Part shown: one piece after another, positions 18,934 through 27,922 of the stretch
Layout: every line of letters begins with the position of its first letter
How positions within the stretch are numbered: the first letter of the stretch is position 1
Assembly: GCF_040822065.1 (NCBI RefSeq)
Contig: NZ_CP162005.1
Coordinates: forward strand, 2,232,001 to 2,296,000
Origin: Pedobacter sp. WC2423
GTDB lineage: Bacteria > Bacteroidota > Bacteroidia > Sphingobacteriales > Sphingobacteriaceae
Direction: 5' to 3'
Length of the DNA stretch: 64,000 nt
Notes under the pieces: generated by a model
Told to the model about the DNA's origin: nothing
Seen by the model: only the letters and a program-made list of their open reading frames with translations
Database searches by the model: none
Made by a program: the position numbers and the translations under genes

Positions 18934-19776
18934 ATGGAAAATCAAAAAGTATGGTTCGTAACCGGGGCCTCCAAAGGATTAGGGCTTACGCTAATTAAAC
19001 AATTATTAGCTCAGGGTAATCTGGTAGCTGCAACTTCCAGAAGTATAGAAGAATTAAATGCAGGTGTGGGCGCTACGGAAGCTGAAAATTATCTGCCATT
19101 AAGCGTTGATCTCAGAGATGAGGAAAGTGTTGGACAGGCTGTAGAAAAAACAATCAGTCAGTTTGGCCGTATTGATTTTGTAGTGAATAATGCAGGCTAT
19201 GGACTAACAGGTAGCCTGGAAGAATTAAGTGACCAGGAAGCAAGAGGGAATTTTGACATCAATGTATTTGGTTCGTTAAATGTAATCCGTAAAGTAATGC
19301 CGCATTTACGCACACAACAATCCGGACATGTTTTCAATATCTCTTCTATAGGTGGTTTTACAGGTTATTTTCCCGGATTCGGAATTTACTGTGCTACAAA
19401 ATTTGCAGTACAGGGTTTCACAGAAGCACTGGCAGCAGAGGTTAAATCTTTCGGGATTTATGCAACAATTGTTTCTCCTGGATATTTCCGCACTAACTTC
19501 CTTTCTACAGGTTCTTTAAATGTACCTAAGCACCAGATTGAGGCCTACAAAGAAGTTCGCGAAAGTCAGGATCAGCACCAGCACCTGATTGATGGCAACC
19601 AGGCAGGAGATCCTGAAAAAGCAGCCGCAGCAATTATTAAAGTGGCAACTGAAGAAAATCCCCCACTGCATTTATTTTTAGGACAGGACGCTTATGATCT
19701 GGCTTATGCAAAAATGGATGCTGTAAAAGAAGATCTTGAAAATCTAAAGGAGATGATCACTTCAACTGGCTTCTAA
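18934..19776 (+). CDS. Short-chain dehydrogenase/reductase
   Basis: 280 residues from the ATG at 18934, which follows a good -7 element and puts the Rossmann motif (TGASKGLG) near residue 11. The NNAG motif, catalytic Ser in NISSIGG and the Y-x-x-x-K (YCATKFAVQG) are all present. It belongs to the classical SDR subgroup often annotated as oxidoreductases acting on unknown carbonyls or alcohols with NADP(H). It is divergent from the ECF sigma gene but probably unrelated to it. Confidence 0.9.
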   Translation: MENQKVWFVTGASKGLGLTLIKQLLAQGNLVAATSRSIEELNAGVGATEAENYLPLSVDLRDEESVGQAVEKTISQFGRIDFVVNNAGYGLTGSLEELSDQEARGNFDINVFGSLNVIRKVMPHLRTQQSGHVFNISSIGGFTGYFPGFGIYCATKFAVQGFTEALAAEVKSFGIYATIVSPGYFRTNFLSTGSLNVPKHQIEAYKEVRESQDQHQHLIDGNQAGDPEKAAAAIIKVATEENPPLHLFLGQDAYDLAYAKMDAVKEDLENLKEMITSTGF

Positions 19777-19799
19777 TGGCTTCCGGTATAAAGCTGTCC

Positions 19800-19829
19800 C
19801 TCCCGTCCATTCCAGCTGTTTGGCGGGAG
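19800..19829. terminator. Possible terminator between convergent genes
   Basis: CTCCCG at 19800-19805 pairs with CGGGAG at 19824-19829, and CCA/TGG extends the stem inside. There is no strong T run, so this is only a likely bidirectional terminator between the SDR and the acyltransferase gene. Confidence 0.4.
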
Positions 19830-19836
19830 TATCAGT

Positions 19837-20916
19837 TTACTTCATTCTTTCATCCAGCCGGTCTAACCTGAATTTCACCATCAGGAAGTTTAAAAGTGGC
19901 TCAGTAACTGCCGATCGCACTTTTTCTATCAATGTACCACCTAAAAACAATAACACGGCGATTAAAAACAGCGTAATATACACACTTCCCAGGGTATAAG
20001 CTGTCGCAATTCTGTTCAGATTATCAGTCAGAAAATCAGCCGATCTTGGATGTTCATGAATCAGATAAGTGGCTAATACCGAAGAGGAGAAGAAAGAAAT
20101 CCGGGTATAAGATATTTTGAGGTTCTTAAATAAAAAGAAGAAAGAAATGGCTGAGATTAATACCAGCGGATTATTATAGAAAAATGCCCGCCATGCCATA
20201 CCTATACTCAGGTATTTCATACTGGTAAAAAATAGTCCAAAGATCAGCAGGGAGCAAATCACATAAATACAAAAATAAAAGACCTTTCCCTTTTTGAAGT
20301 CTATATATAAACTAAAAGCCTGTCCGTAAAAATAAATGCAGATAAAGCTGAATAAAGAATATCCATTCAACACACCTAATGAATCAGGATTAAGTGTATA
20401 ACCCACAACAAAGTTAGTAAGTGTTAATACACCTAAAATATATAGAAACTGAAATTTAGATAAGTGTTTAGCTGCCAGATTAAGAAAGGGGCTTAACAGG
20501 TACAGGAAAAAATACGTCGTGATAAACCACCACTGACCATTGGGCACAGACAGCAAACCATTCAAAATAGTATCAAAAGACAGACTTTCCCCATTCAGCA
20601 AACCGAATACAATATCAATTCCAATGCTATAAGTGACGGCTTGTATAAATAGACTCAGAATTGTCTTTATCCTGAATTTTATTCCGTAATAACCAGAGAT
20701 AAATATAAAGCAGTTGACTGTCATAATCAGAAAACTATCAATAAATAGTCCCTGTAGTGCATCGTGATTGATATGCGTGCTTTCTGAGGTATATAAAAGA
20801 TGGAGACCTCTGCCACGCATTAAAAAGTGATGACAAACGATCATAATCATCAGGACTATCCTCAACAATTCGACATTGAGTTCTCTGGGTTGCTTCACCT
20901 TGGTATTGGTATTCAT
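19837..20916 (-). CDS. Acyltransferase family 3 membrane protein
   Basis: 359 residues from the ATG at 20916, supported by a TACCTTTG promoter element 31 bases upstream. About ten membrane segments are visible. The N-terminal helix (RELNVELLRIVLMIMIVCHHF) carries the Arg and His typical of acyltransferase-3 proteins, which transfer acetyl or other acyl groups to surface glycans or lipids from the cytoplasmic side. The acceptor cannot be told from the sequence, and no glycan gene cluster is nearby. Confidence 0.85.
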   Translation of the reverse strand: MNTNTKVKQPRELNVELLRIVLMIMIVCHHFLMRGRGLHLLYTSESTHINHDALQGLFIDSFLIMTVNCFIFISGYYGIKFRIKTILSLFIQAVTYSIGIDIVFGLLNGESLSFDTILNGLLSVPNGQWWFITTYFFLYLLSPFLNLAAKHLSKFQFLYILGVLTLTNFVVGYTLNPDSLGVLNGYSLFSFICIYFYGQAFSLYIDFKKGKVFYFCIYVICSLLIFGLFFTSMKYLSIGMAWRAFFYNNPLVLISAISFFFLFKNLKISYTRISFFSSSVLATYLIHEHPRSADFLTDNLNRIATAYTLGSVYITLFLIAVLLFLGGTLIEKVRSAVTEPLLNFLMVKFRLDRLDERMK

Positions 20917-20946
20917 TGCTGGCCCGCCATTATTTAGCGGCGGACA

Positions 20947-20954
20947 CAAAGGTA
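20947..20954 (-). promoter_or_regulatory. Candidate -7 element (TACCTTTG) for the acyltransferase gene
   Basis: On the minus strand TACCTTTG matches TAnnTTTG and lies about 30 bases before the ATG at 20916. No clear -33 TTG is seen at the right distance. Confidence 0.4.
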
Positions 20955-21021
20955 TTGTTTTTAAAGAAGTTCTGATCTTAAAGAAGCTCTGATATATAGC
21001 ATACCAGAGCTTCTTAAGGAG

Positions 21022-22002
21022 TTATTGAGGTAAACCGGCTAAGAAATTCAAGATATCCTGACTAATTTCCTTCACGTTAGTTTCTAATGCGAAATGTCCT
21101 GTCTTATAAAATTTCACTATTGCATTTGGATTATCGTTTTTATACGCTTCTGCCCCAGCTGGTAAAAAGTATGGATCTTCACTTCCCCAGACAGCCAGCA
21201 ACTGCGGTTTACAGGTTCTGAAGTAAGCTTGAAAATCGGGGTAAAGCGCAACATTAGTCCGGTAATCTTTCAATAGATCAAGCTGTATTTCTACATTACC
21301 CGGGCGGTCAAGAAAATGCTGGTCTAAAGTATAAGTTTCAGGTGCGATCAGTGCGGGATCGCTTACCCCTTCAAAGTATTGAAATTTAGTAGATTTCAGA
21401 CTCATAAATTCCTTCAGGTCATTCCGGTTTTCAGCAGATGGATCCTGCCAGTATTTTTGAATAGGATTCCAGCCTTTGCTCAATCCCTGCGCATAAGCAT
21501 TTCCGTTTTGAGAAATAATCCCAGTAATTTTTTCAGGGTTAGCAAGCATCAGTCTGAAGCCTACAGGAGCTCCGTAGTCAAACACATAAATAGCAAAACG
21601 TTTCAAAGCGAGTTCATCAATCAATGCCTGCATAGTTTGAGTCAGGTGATCAAAGGTATAGTCAAACTGATCGTGAGCTGGTGCGTCAGAATATCCAAAA
21701 CCAGGTAAATCTGGTGCGATCACATGATATTTTTTACTAAGTTCAGGTATCAGGTTTCTGAACATAAAGGATGAAGTTGGAAAGCCATGCAGCAGCAGGA
21801 CTACAGGCGCGTCTTTTGGCCCTGCTTCACGGTAAAATATATTTACCCCATTGACTTTGATGTTTTGGTAATGAACTGCTTCTGTTTTCATGATTGTTGT
21901 TTTTGAATTAACGCGGTTAATAGACTGACCTGAAATCTGGCTGGCTGTTAATGTGATTATTGCAGTCAGTAACAGGCTTATATAGTGTTTATTATGGTAC
22001 AT
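21022..22002 (-). CDS. Secreted alpha/beta hydrolase, haloalkane dehalogenase/epoxide hydrolase-like
   Basis: A 326-residue alpha/beta hydrolase with an N-terminal signal (LLLTAIITLTASQISGQ), though an internal Met at residue 38 (MKTEAVHYQ) could start a cytoplasmic form. The oxyanion motif HGFPTSS is present. The nucleophile elbow reads VFDYGAPVG, with Asp rather than Ser, as in dehalogenases and epoxide hydrolases. The acid lies in WGSEDPYF and the His in TGHFALE. The substrate is unknown. It is divergent from a LysR regulator (98 bp apart), which probably controls it. Confidence 0.85.
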   Translation of the reverse strand: MYHNKHYISLLLTAIITLTASQISGQSINRVNSKTTIMKTEAVHYQNIKVNGVNIFYREAGPKDAPVVLLLHGFPTSSFMFRNLIPELSKKYHVIAPDLPGFGYSDAPAHDQFDYTFDHLTQTMQALIDELALKRFAIYVFDYGAPVGFRLMLANPEKITGIISQNGNAYAQGLSKGWNPIQKYWQDPSAENRNDLKEFMSLKSTKFQYFEGVSDPALIAPETYTLDQHFLDRPGNVEIQLDLLKDYRTNVALYPDFQAYFRTCKPQLLAVWGSEDPYFLPAGAEAYKNDNPNAIVKFYKTGHFALETNVKEISQDILNFLAGLPQ

Positions 22003-22100
22003 AATTTCTTTATATGATTTTATAATTCAAAAGTAATCCATATATTTAATCTTTAAAAACGATTAATACAGATACTAATAATCACAATTAATGATTCATT

Positions 22101-22955
22101 ATGAACACTAATGATTTTAAAATATTCGAAGCTGTAGTAGCAAATGGAAGTTTTACCAGGGCTGCCGAAGCGATGTTTACTGTTCAGTCTAATGTGACAG
22201 CAAGAATTAAAAGTTTAGAAGACGAATTTGCCGTTTCACTGTTTACAAGAACTTCAAGAAAGGTTGAATTGACTGCCGCGGGTGAAACACTGATGCATTA
22301 TTTTAAACAAATAGGGCAATTAATAGAAGAGGCGAAAAGAGAGTTAGCTCAAAGTGATCAATTAATTGGTCAGCTTAGAATTGGCTGTATCGAAACAACG
22401 ATGGCTTTGAAAGCGCCTGATATGATCAATAAATTCAACGAAATGTACCCGGAGATTGAGCTTGAATTTAAAGCGGATATGTCTTCAAACCTGATCAATG
22501 CTGTACTTAACTATAAATTGGACGCTGCTTTTGTAGCTGCACCAGTTTCGGTACCTGAGCTGGCACAGCAAACAATTAAAGAAGAACAACTGGTGATGGT
22601 AGCTTCTGCTAAGTATAAAAAGATGGAAGAGCTTATTCAGGCTAAACAAGTGAAAATAGTTGTATTCGATCAGGGCTGTAATTATAGGGCAAGACTGGAA
22701 TCTTGGCTCAGCTTTAAAGGGGTTGTCAATTATAAACGTATCGTGGTTAATTCTTTAGAAGGCATCATAAACTTTGTGGAGGCTGATCTGGCCATCACCA
22801 TATTACCGGCTGAGTTAATTGAACAGTATTATCAAAATAGAAAATTAAAGACGTTTTCTATTGGTAAGGAGCTTGGAACATCGTCGACTATCCTTGTTTA
22901 TAGAAAAACGAGATTAAAGGATAAATTATTGACAGCTTTCCTGGAAATGTATTAA
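22101..22955 (+). CDS. LysR-family transcriptional regulator
   Basis: A 284-residue LysR regulator. The N-terminal winged helix (DFKIFEAVVANGSFTRAAEA and SNVTARIKSLEDEF) is followed by a linker and a periplasmic-binding-protein-like effector domain from about residue 90. It is divergent from the alpha/beta hydrolase gene, which is the usual arrangement with a target. The AT-rich shared region holds AATCA...TGATT (22080-22096), a weak candidate operator. Confidence 0.93.
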   Translation: MNTNDFKIFEAVVANGSFTRAAEAMFTVQSNVTARIKSLEDEFAVSLFTRTSRKVELTAAGETLMHYFKQIGQLIEEAKRELAQSDQLIGQLRIGCIETTMALKAPDMINKFNEMYPEIELEFKADMSSNLINAVLNYKLDAAFVAAPVSVPELAQQTIKEEQLVMVASAKYKKMEELIQAKQVKIVVFDQGCNYRARLESWLSFKGVVNYKRIVVNSLEGIINFVEADLAITILPAELIEQYYQNRKLKTFSIGKELGTSSTILVYRKTRLKDKLLTAFLEMY

Positions 22956-23342
22956 AAATCAAAGCTCATCCTGTTCAGGAAAACAATACAAGATGCGACA
23001 GTTAATAGTAAGACTTCTCAAAAGCTCTGCGAACTGGCCAATACATTCATCAACAACGCTCCATTTATCAAAAACAAGAGCTTTCCTAATTAATTCTTAA
23101 AAAAATTACTTAGAATTAATTCCATAAACTAAAATCAGTTTACCCTAATCAGGCATTTTTCAGCCTTCTGTTATCATCACCTCCAAATTAACACTTCAGT
23201 TAAATAAAAACAGTTTAAAAATACCTATTGTTAATTGGACATTAATTACATAGCTTTAGTATGTAAAAAATTAAGAAAATTAACATGAATACAACTATAA
23301 TACAACCAATAATTAACCAATAAATTATCAACAACCAGAATT
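22956..23342. other. AT-rich intergenic region with inverted repeat and promoter
   Basis: No gene is seen. AATTAATTCT (23088-23097) and its exact complement (23112-23121) form a 10-bp inverted repeat with a 14-base spacer. TTG (23228-23230), 20 bases, then TAGCTTTA (23251-23258) is a near-consensus promoter for the lipoprotein gene at 23343, giving a leader of about 80 bases. Confidence 0.45.
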
Positions 23343-24992
23343 ATGAAAAAAAACTATCTAAAAAACCTCTCCAGGAAAGCTTTCATTTTGCTTTCAGTAA
23401 TTACAATTGGACTTTGCAGCTGCAAAAAGGAAAACGTAGCAAGCCGGCAGATTGAAACCAGTGATCATACTAAGAATGACCAGATTAGTATTAAAAATGG
23501 CAGGCTAAGGCTCACAAACATTGCATTTACCAGACTGATGAATGAATCTCATGAAAAAGAATCAGTTGAAGTAATCAATGCTGTAGTGAGAAGCATAAAA
23601 GGGCATTCAAATTTTATTTCATTAAAACAGGAAATCAATAATTATAATGCCACGGGTAAAATCAGTGAAATTTCTATCGGCAACCATATCAAAGGAGCCG
23701 TTCTATACCCTCAAGATCCAGGTGTACCAATTGAACCGGGTTGTGGCTATTGTGTGCCTGTAGACCCTATCAGACCAATTTTAGCCCTGGACAGCCTGGT
23801 AGAAGACCCTTACTTCGCCAGCGTACTTAATCCGGAAGGCGAAGTACAGGTTGATAGCAACTTGTACAAAGTAACTGAATATGGAACATTTGTACTACCA
23901 CCAGCTGATAAGGCTGAAGTTGACAGTTTAGTTGCAAATCTGGACAATGGCCTGATAGATCTGAGTACAGTTTTAATCCCGGCAAATGAAGAATTAGAAT
24001 CCTTATTCAGGATAAGGAACAAACCCAGGATCCGTTTATTTGATACTTATGGCAAAGGTGGTGGAACACCTCCTGCCCCTCCGGTGGTAAGTACTATTGT
24101 AGATTTCCCTGTGGGTGAAAATGTATTTGCCAATGTGGCTTATTTTGATTTTAATGATGCAAAAACCTGGGCAGGAAAACTCCTTCAGGGAGTTTTCGGA
24201 AGAGATCATTATAATGATTTCAGAACAGTTTCCAAAAGAAGGATGAAAGTAAACTTTTATTCAAAAAACTGGTTAATATTTGCTTCAGTAGGTGTGACCT
24301 CAAGACTACAAAAGAAAGTTTTTATTGGCTGGGGTGCCGTGGAGAATATGGACGAGATGAGATTAGGCTGGAGTAATATGATTATTAAACTTAATGTTCC
24401 ACAAATTGAAGATCCTACTAATCCTGCACCCGTTGATTTCTGGAATACAGCAACGAAAGTTTTAACAAGCAGGATAAACTTCAACTTCAACCAGGATCAA
24501 AAAAATTACCTGGTCTATAGAGTATCAGATATCATAGAATTTGACAAATATAAACATGTCCTGCCTTTTGATCTTCAGAATGCTTTAAATAAGCTTATAA
24601 CTAAAACCAATAATTCAAAATTAGATGGCAGCAAACTTCTGGAATCTCAATTGGATAAACTGGCTATTGAACGTCTGGCTAAAATCGTACAGACTTTTGT
24701 AGAAGATAAAACTAAAAAAATTGCTTTTACAACTGCTCCACGTGGTACAGGTATTGATCAGATTTTAATTCCAACAGACTGGGAATATAAATACAGTAAT
24801 CAAAAATGGGGAGAAATGGATAAAACATTTGATTGGGCAACTGCTATAGTTGGAGCTTCATACAACCCGGCAACCGGTCAGACCAGTGGTATATTCAAGG
24901 CCGCAAAAACTATCCAGGTAATGAATGCCGAGGTCATGGGGCTTGGAAAATTAAATGGAGAATGGGTTGGTGTTGGTGTAGTGAAAAAATAA
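23343..24992 (+). CDS. Lipoprotein of unknown function
   Basis: A 549-residue protein with a lipoprotein signal (ILLSVITIGLCSC, Cys about residue 27). I do not recognise a family. Visible features are a Cys-Gly-Tyr-Cys pair within a Pro-rich stretch (EPGCGYCVPVDP, about residue 138), a segment NPEGEVQVDSNLYKVTEYGTF (about residues 168-188) seen in other large Bacteroidota surface lipoproteins of unknown role, and a repeat-free C-terminal half rich in Lys and Asn. It stands alone between a LysR gene and a convergent beta-lactamase, with its own promoter and terminator. Confidence 0.75.
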   Translation: MKKNYLKNLSRKAFILLSVITIGLCSCKKENVASRQIETSDHTKNDQISIKNGRLRLTNIAFTRLMNESHEKESVEVINAVVRSIKGHSNFISLKQEINNYNATGKISEISIGNHIKGAVLYPQDPGVPIEPGCGYCVPVDPIRPILALDSLVEDPYFASVLNPEGEVQVDSNLYKVTEYGTFVLPPADKAEVDSLVANLDNGLIDLSTVLIPANEELESLFRIRNKPRIRLFDTYGKGGGTPPAPPVVSTIVDFPVGENVFANVAYFDFNDAKTWAGKLLQGVFGRDHYNDFRTVSKRRMKVNFYSKNWLIFASVGVTSRLQKKVFIGWGAVENMDEMRLGWSNMIIKLNVPQIEDPTNPAPVDFWNTATKVLTSRINFNFNQDQKNYLVYRVSDIIEFDKYKHVLPFDLQNALNKLITKTNNSKLDGSKLLESQLDKLAIERLAKIVQTFVEDKTKKIAFTTAPRGTGIDQILIPTDWEYKYSNQKWGEMDKTFDWATAIVGASYNPATGQTSGIFKAAKTIQVMNAEVMGLGKLNGEWVGVGVVKK

Positions 24993-25013
24993 AATAATCT
25001 GCTTGTCAATACC

Positions 25014-25050
25014 TATCTGGCGTTAGGCCCTTTAAGGCTAACGCCAGATA
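25014..25050. terminator. Inverted repeat between convergent genes
   Basis: A perfect 13-bp stem (TATCTGGCGTTAG at 25014-25026, complement at 25038-25050) separates the lipoprotein gene and the convergent beta-lactamase gene. It lacks a long T run but its position suggests bidirectional termination. Confidence 0.55.
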
Positions 25051-25081
25051 AATTATTCAATAAAGTACGGTAAGTCTGAAA

Positions 25082-25993
25082 TTAAGGCTTTTCTGCAGTC
25101 AGATAATCCCAGCTGGCCTTAGTCAGTTCAGCAATGATTAAATCACTTGCTTTTTCATCTTCCTTAGTCATGGATACAAATACAGCAATGGCAAAATGTT
25201 TTCCATTTGGCAGTGTGACAATACCAATATCATTTGTGGCTGTTGTTAAACCGGCTGCATTGGCCCCGGAGTTTCCTGTTTTATGTGTAACAGTAGTACC
25301 AGCAGGTAACAACCCTTTAATCTTATTGGCCCCGGTAACGGTTTCAGTCATTACTTTCCATAAAAAATCGTGCGAAGTTTTAGAAAGAACCTTTTGACTA
25401 TAAAACAACTTTAACAGCTCTGTAGCAGCAACGGGAGTTGTCCAGTTGGTAAATTGTACATTTTCATCTTTATGCATCTGCTCTTCTGTAGCCACTATAG
25501 CTACTTGTTTAACGCCCAGACTATGAATATACTGATTAACCTTTACAGGCCCTCCTATTAATCTGAACAGGATATCACAGCCATTATTATCACTTTGTGA
25601 AATGGTATAACTTAAAATTTCTGACAGCGGTATTTCAACTTCTCCATTTGGATACTTATCTCTCAGCGGACTCCAGGTATCTGGCAGCAGATCACTCTTT
25701 TTAACCATGATCTTTTGATCCAGATGCAGTTTACCTTTATCTGCCTGGTTTAAAATTGCTAAAGCAAGATGGAATTTGTAAACGCTTTGCATCGGCAGAT
25801 GTTTTGTTCCATTCACTGTGATTGTATCCCCATTCTGCAAATCTGTTAATGAAAATCCAATGGTTGCAGCATGTGAACCTATAATATCCTGAAGCCTTTT
25901 CCGCAGCTCATTTTTTTGCGCAAACCCACTTACTGAAACAGTCAGTAAAAGTCCGGCAATAATCATTTTTTTTAATGTAACAAATCCTTTCAT
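25082..25993 (-). CDS. Class A beta-lactamase, PER-like (subclass A2)
   Basis: 303 residues from the ATG at 25993, which gives a normal signal peptide (IIAGLLLTVSVSGFAQ) and family length; the 58 extra codons upstream are not credible. The catalytic motifs are S-V-Y-K at residues 70-73, S-D-N at 134-136, Glu170 in TEEQMH (the general base) and K-T-G at 238-240. PMQSVYKFHLAL and LLPAGTTVTHKTG resemble PER enzymes, which hydrolyse penicillins and cephalosporins in the periplasm. The residue after KTG is Asn instead of the usual Thr or Ser, which could change the spectrum. A TetR gene is divergent. Confidence 0.93.
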   Translation of the reverse strand: MKGFVTLKKMIIAGLLLTVSVSGFAQKNELRKRLQDIIGSHAATIGFSLTDLQNGDTITVNGTKHLPMQSVYKFHLALAILNQADKGKLHLDQKIMVKKSDLLPDTWSPLRDKYPNGEVEIPLSEILSYTISQSDNNGCDILFRLIGGPVKVNQYIHSLGVKQVAIVATEEQMHKDENVQFTNWTTPVAATELLKLFYSQKVLSKTSHDFLWKVMTETVTGANKIKGLLPAGTTVTHKTGNSGANAAGLTTATNDIGIVTLPNGKHFAIAVFVSMTKEDEKASDLIIAELTKASWDYLTAEKP

Positions 25994-26236
25994 AGGATAA
26001 AATAACGCATAATTTACCCTCAGTGTATGTCGTCTTTCGATAAATTTATTTACAAAATTCATCAGGAAATTCTTATTTACACTTATAGTTCCGGCTAACT
26101 TCCTCAGTATAAAATGTCTGAAAATTAAAAAAAATACTAAGTCACCACTTTTGAATAAAATATCCACTATATTGCCTTTTAGGAAACATCCTTAACTACC
26201 TACAATGAGAATTATTTTACTTAAAGCTAATTTAAG

Positions 26237-26261
26237 GCAGGTTTTCCCCGCCCCAACCTGC
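26237..26261. repeat. Inverted repeat upstream of the tetR-family gene
   Basis: GCAGGTT (26237-26243) and AACCTGC (26255-26261) form a 7-bp repeat with an 11-base spacer in the 326-bp gap between the divergent beta-lactamase and TetR genes. It could be an operator or a leader hairpin. Nothing else is recognised in this gap. Confidence 0.35.
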
Positions 26262-26319
26262 ATTACGTTCCAGGCTGACGCTCACTGAATACTAAGAATA
26301 GATCATTCACATCCCGGCA

Positions 26320-26973
26320 ATGGAAAGTAAAGACAACGTCAAACACAGAAATAAAGAACAGACCAAAAGAAAACTTCTTCAGGCCGTAGGGGAAATTATT
26401 ATAGAAAAAGGGTATTCAGGTTTAGGCGTGAATAAAATCGCCAGTAAAGCAGGTGTGGACAAAAAACTCATTTATCGTTATTTCGGAGACGGAAACACAT
26501 TGGTAGAAACCTATATCCTGGAAAAAGATTACTGGCTAGGTTTTGCAGACAGATTACAAGAATTCAATGAGATCAAATCCCCCGATCAGGCAAAAGAGGT
26601 TATCTCAGTCATGCTGGAACGCCAGTTTACCTTCTTGTATGAAGAAGAGACCATGCAACATATGGTTCTGGAAGAACTGACTTCAAAAAGTCCATTAATG
26701 GCAAGCATATGTAATATCAGAGGAAACATAGGCGCAAGTTTACTCAAACATACAGATCCCTATTTTAAAGATTCTGAAGTGAATTTCAGGGCAGTAAGTG
26801 CGTTATTGGTATCGGGTATTTATTACCTGGTTTTGCAGGCCAAAATTAATGGTGGAACAATCTGTGGAATTGACATCAACAGTGCCGAAGGAAGAGAAGA
26901 AATCACAAAAACGATCCACCACATTATTGAATGGGCTTATGAGGCTCCGAAAAAACAAACTAAAGAAAACTAA
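26320..26973 (+). CDS. TetR-family transcriptional regulator
   Basis: A 217-residue regulator with an N-terminal TetR helix-turn-helix (residues about 15-60: KLLQAVGEIIIEKGYSGLGVNKIASKAGVDKKLIYRYFGD, read in two parts) and a helical ligand domain. It is followed after 31 bases by an unknown gene and then an MFS transporter on the same strand, so it may control that exporter, as TetR proteins often do. It is also divergent from the beta-lactamase. Confidence 0.9.
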   Translation: MESKDNVKHRNKEQTKRKLLQAVGEIIIEKGYSGLGVNKIASKAGVDKKLIYRYFGDGNTLVETYILEKDYWLGFADRLQEFNEIKSPDQAKEVISVMLERQFTFLYEEETMQHMVLEELTSKSPLMASICNIRGNIGASLLKHTDPYFKDSEVNFRAVSALLVSGIYYLVLQAKINGGTICGIDINSAEGREEITKTIHHIIEWAYEAPKKQTKEN

Positions 26974-27004
26974 CACACAATTTTCAATAAACGCCAGAAA
27001 TACC

Positions 27005-27844
27005 ATGAAATATGAACTACAGGAATTCAAGTCGCTGGTTGACGCCTTACACGAAAGTGAAGGGCTGGAGACCTGGATGATTGAGCAGCGTAATCCTATT
27101 GAAAATATAGCCATAGAGGCTATACGTATTTGCCAGATATTTAAAGCTGTTAGTCTGCAAAATGATGCAGTACTCTTTACCAGATATTTCCATCGGCATC
27201 AGCATGAATTGGTTACCATGGCCGAACGGGTCTATACTTTCTTAAACGCTCAGGAGCTGGATGATAACGAAGACAATGATGGCGAGCTTACTTTACAGCG
27301 TCTTTACAATGCACTGGTAAGTATCCTGCAATTTATGCAGACACAACTGAAGAACTTCTTTAAAACTGATGGAAAAGTTCCTTACAGTTTTATTGAACAG
27401 CATCAGTACCAGGAGGAAACAAACCATCATTTCATAGAAAAAACCTTACTCGAACGAAGTATCAATAGAACTATTGTTACCCATTTGCTAACCGTTTTGA
27501 GATTTGAGGACCAGCAACCTAATGAAGAAATATCATTTGCGGTTTATACTTATATTTTGAGAGTACAAAAGGAATTGCTGCTCTATTTACAGGGACAGGA
27601 TGATGAAACCAATAATTACAGGATCCTTAAACTGCTTACGACCTTAAACTTAAACAGTATCGGAATTTACGAACATTTTCATGGGGTAATCAACGATCAT
27701 CAATTACCACATTTTAAACTCCCTGGCTTTCAAAAACCAACCGATCCCATTAAGATGTCTTTATTACTGTTCATTATCACTGAAATTAATTCTTTGCACG
27801 CCTTGAAATTAATTGCAAAAGAGTTGTACCCTTTAACCAGCTAA
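27005..27844 (+). CDS. Protein of unknown function
   Basis: 279 residues from the ATG at 27005, just after the TetR stop; the longer frame runs inside the TetR gene and is rejected. No signal peptide or membrane segment is seen. The protein appears mainly helical and acidic, with many Glu, Gln and Leu residues (for example RLYNALVSILQFMQTQLKNF). I do not recognise a family. It lies between TetR and MFS genes with short gaps, so it is probably cotranscribed with them. Confidence 0.7.
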   Translation: MKYELQEFKSLVDALHESEGLETWMIEQRNPIENIAIEAIRICQIFKAVSLQNDAVLFTRYFHRHQHELVTMAERVYTFLNAQELDDNEDNDGELTLQRLYNALVSILQFMQTQLKNFFKTDGKVPYSFIEQHQYQEETNHHFIEKTLLERSINRTIVTHLLTVLRFEDQQPNEEISFAVYTYILRVQKELLLYLQGQDDETNNYRILKLLTTLNLNSIGIYEHFHGVINDHQLPHFKLPGFQKPTDPIKMSLLLFIITEINSLHALKLIAKELYPLTS

Positions 27845-27922
27845 GAAAAATAAAACACCTTCAGCAAACATTATATTCTCATATTCTTTACCACATTATG
27901 CATAATTTGAGTTAATTACATA

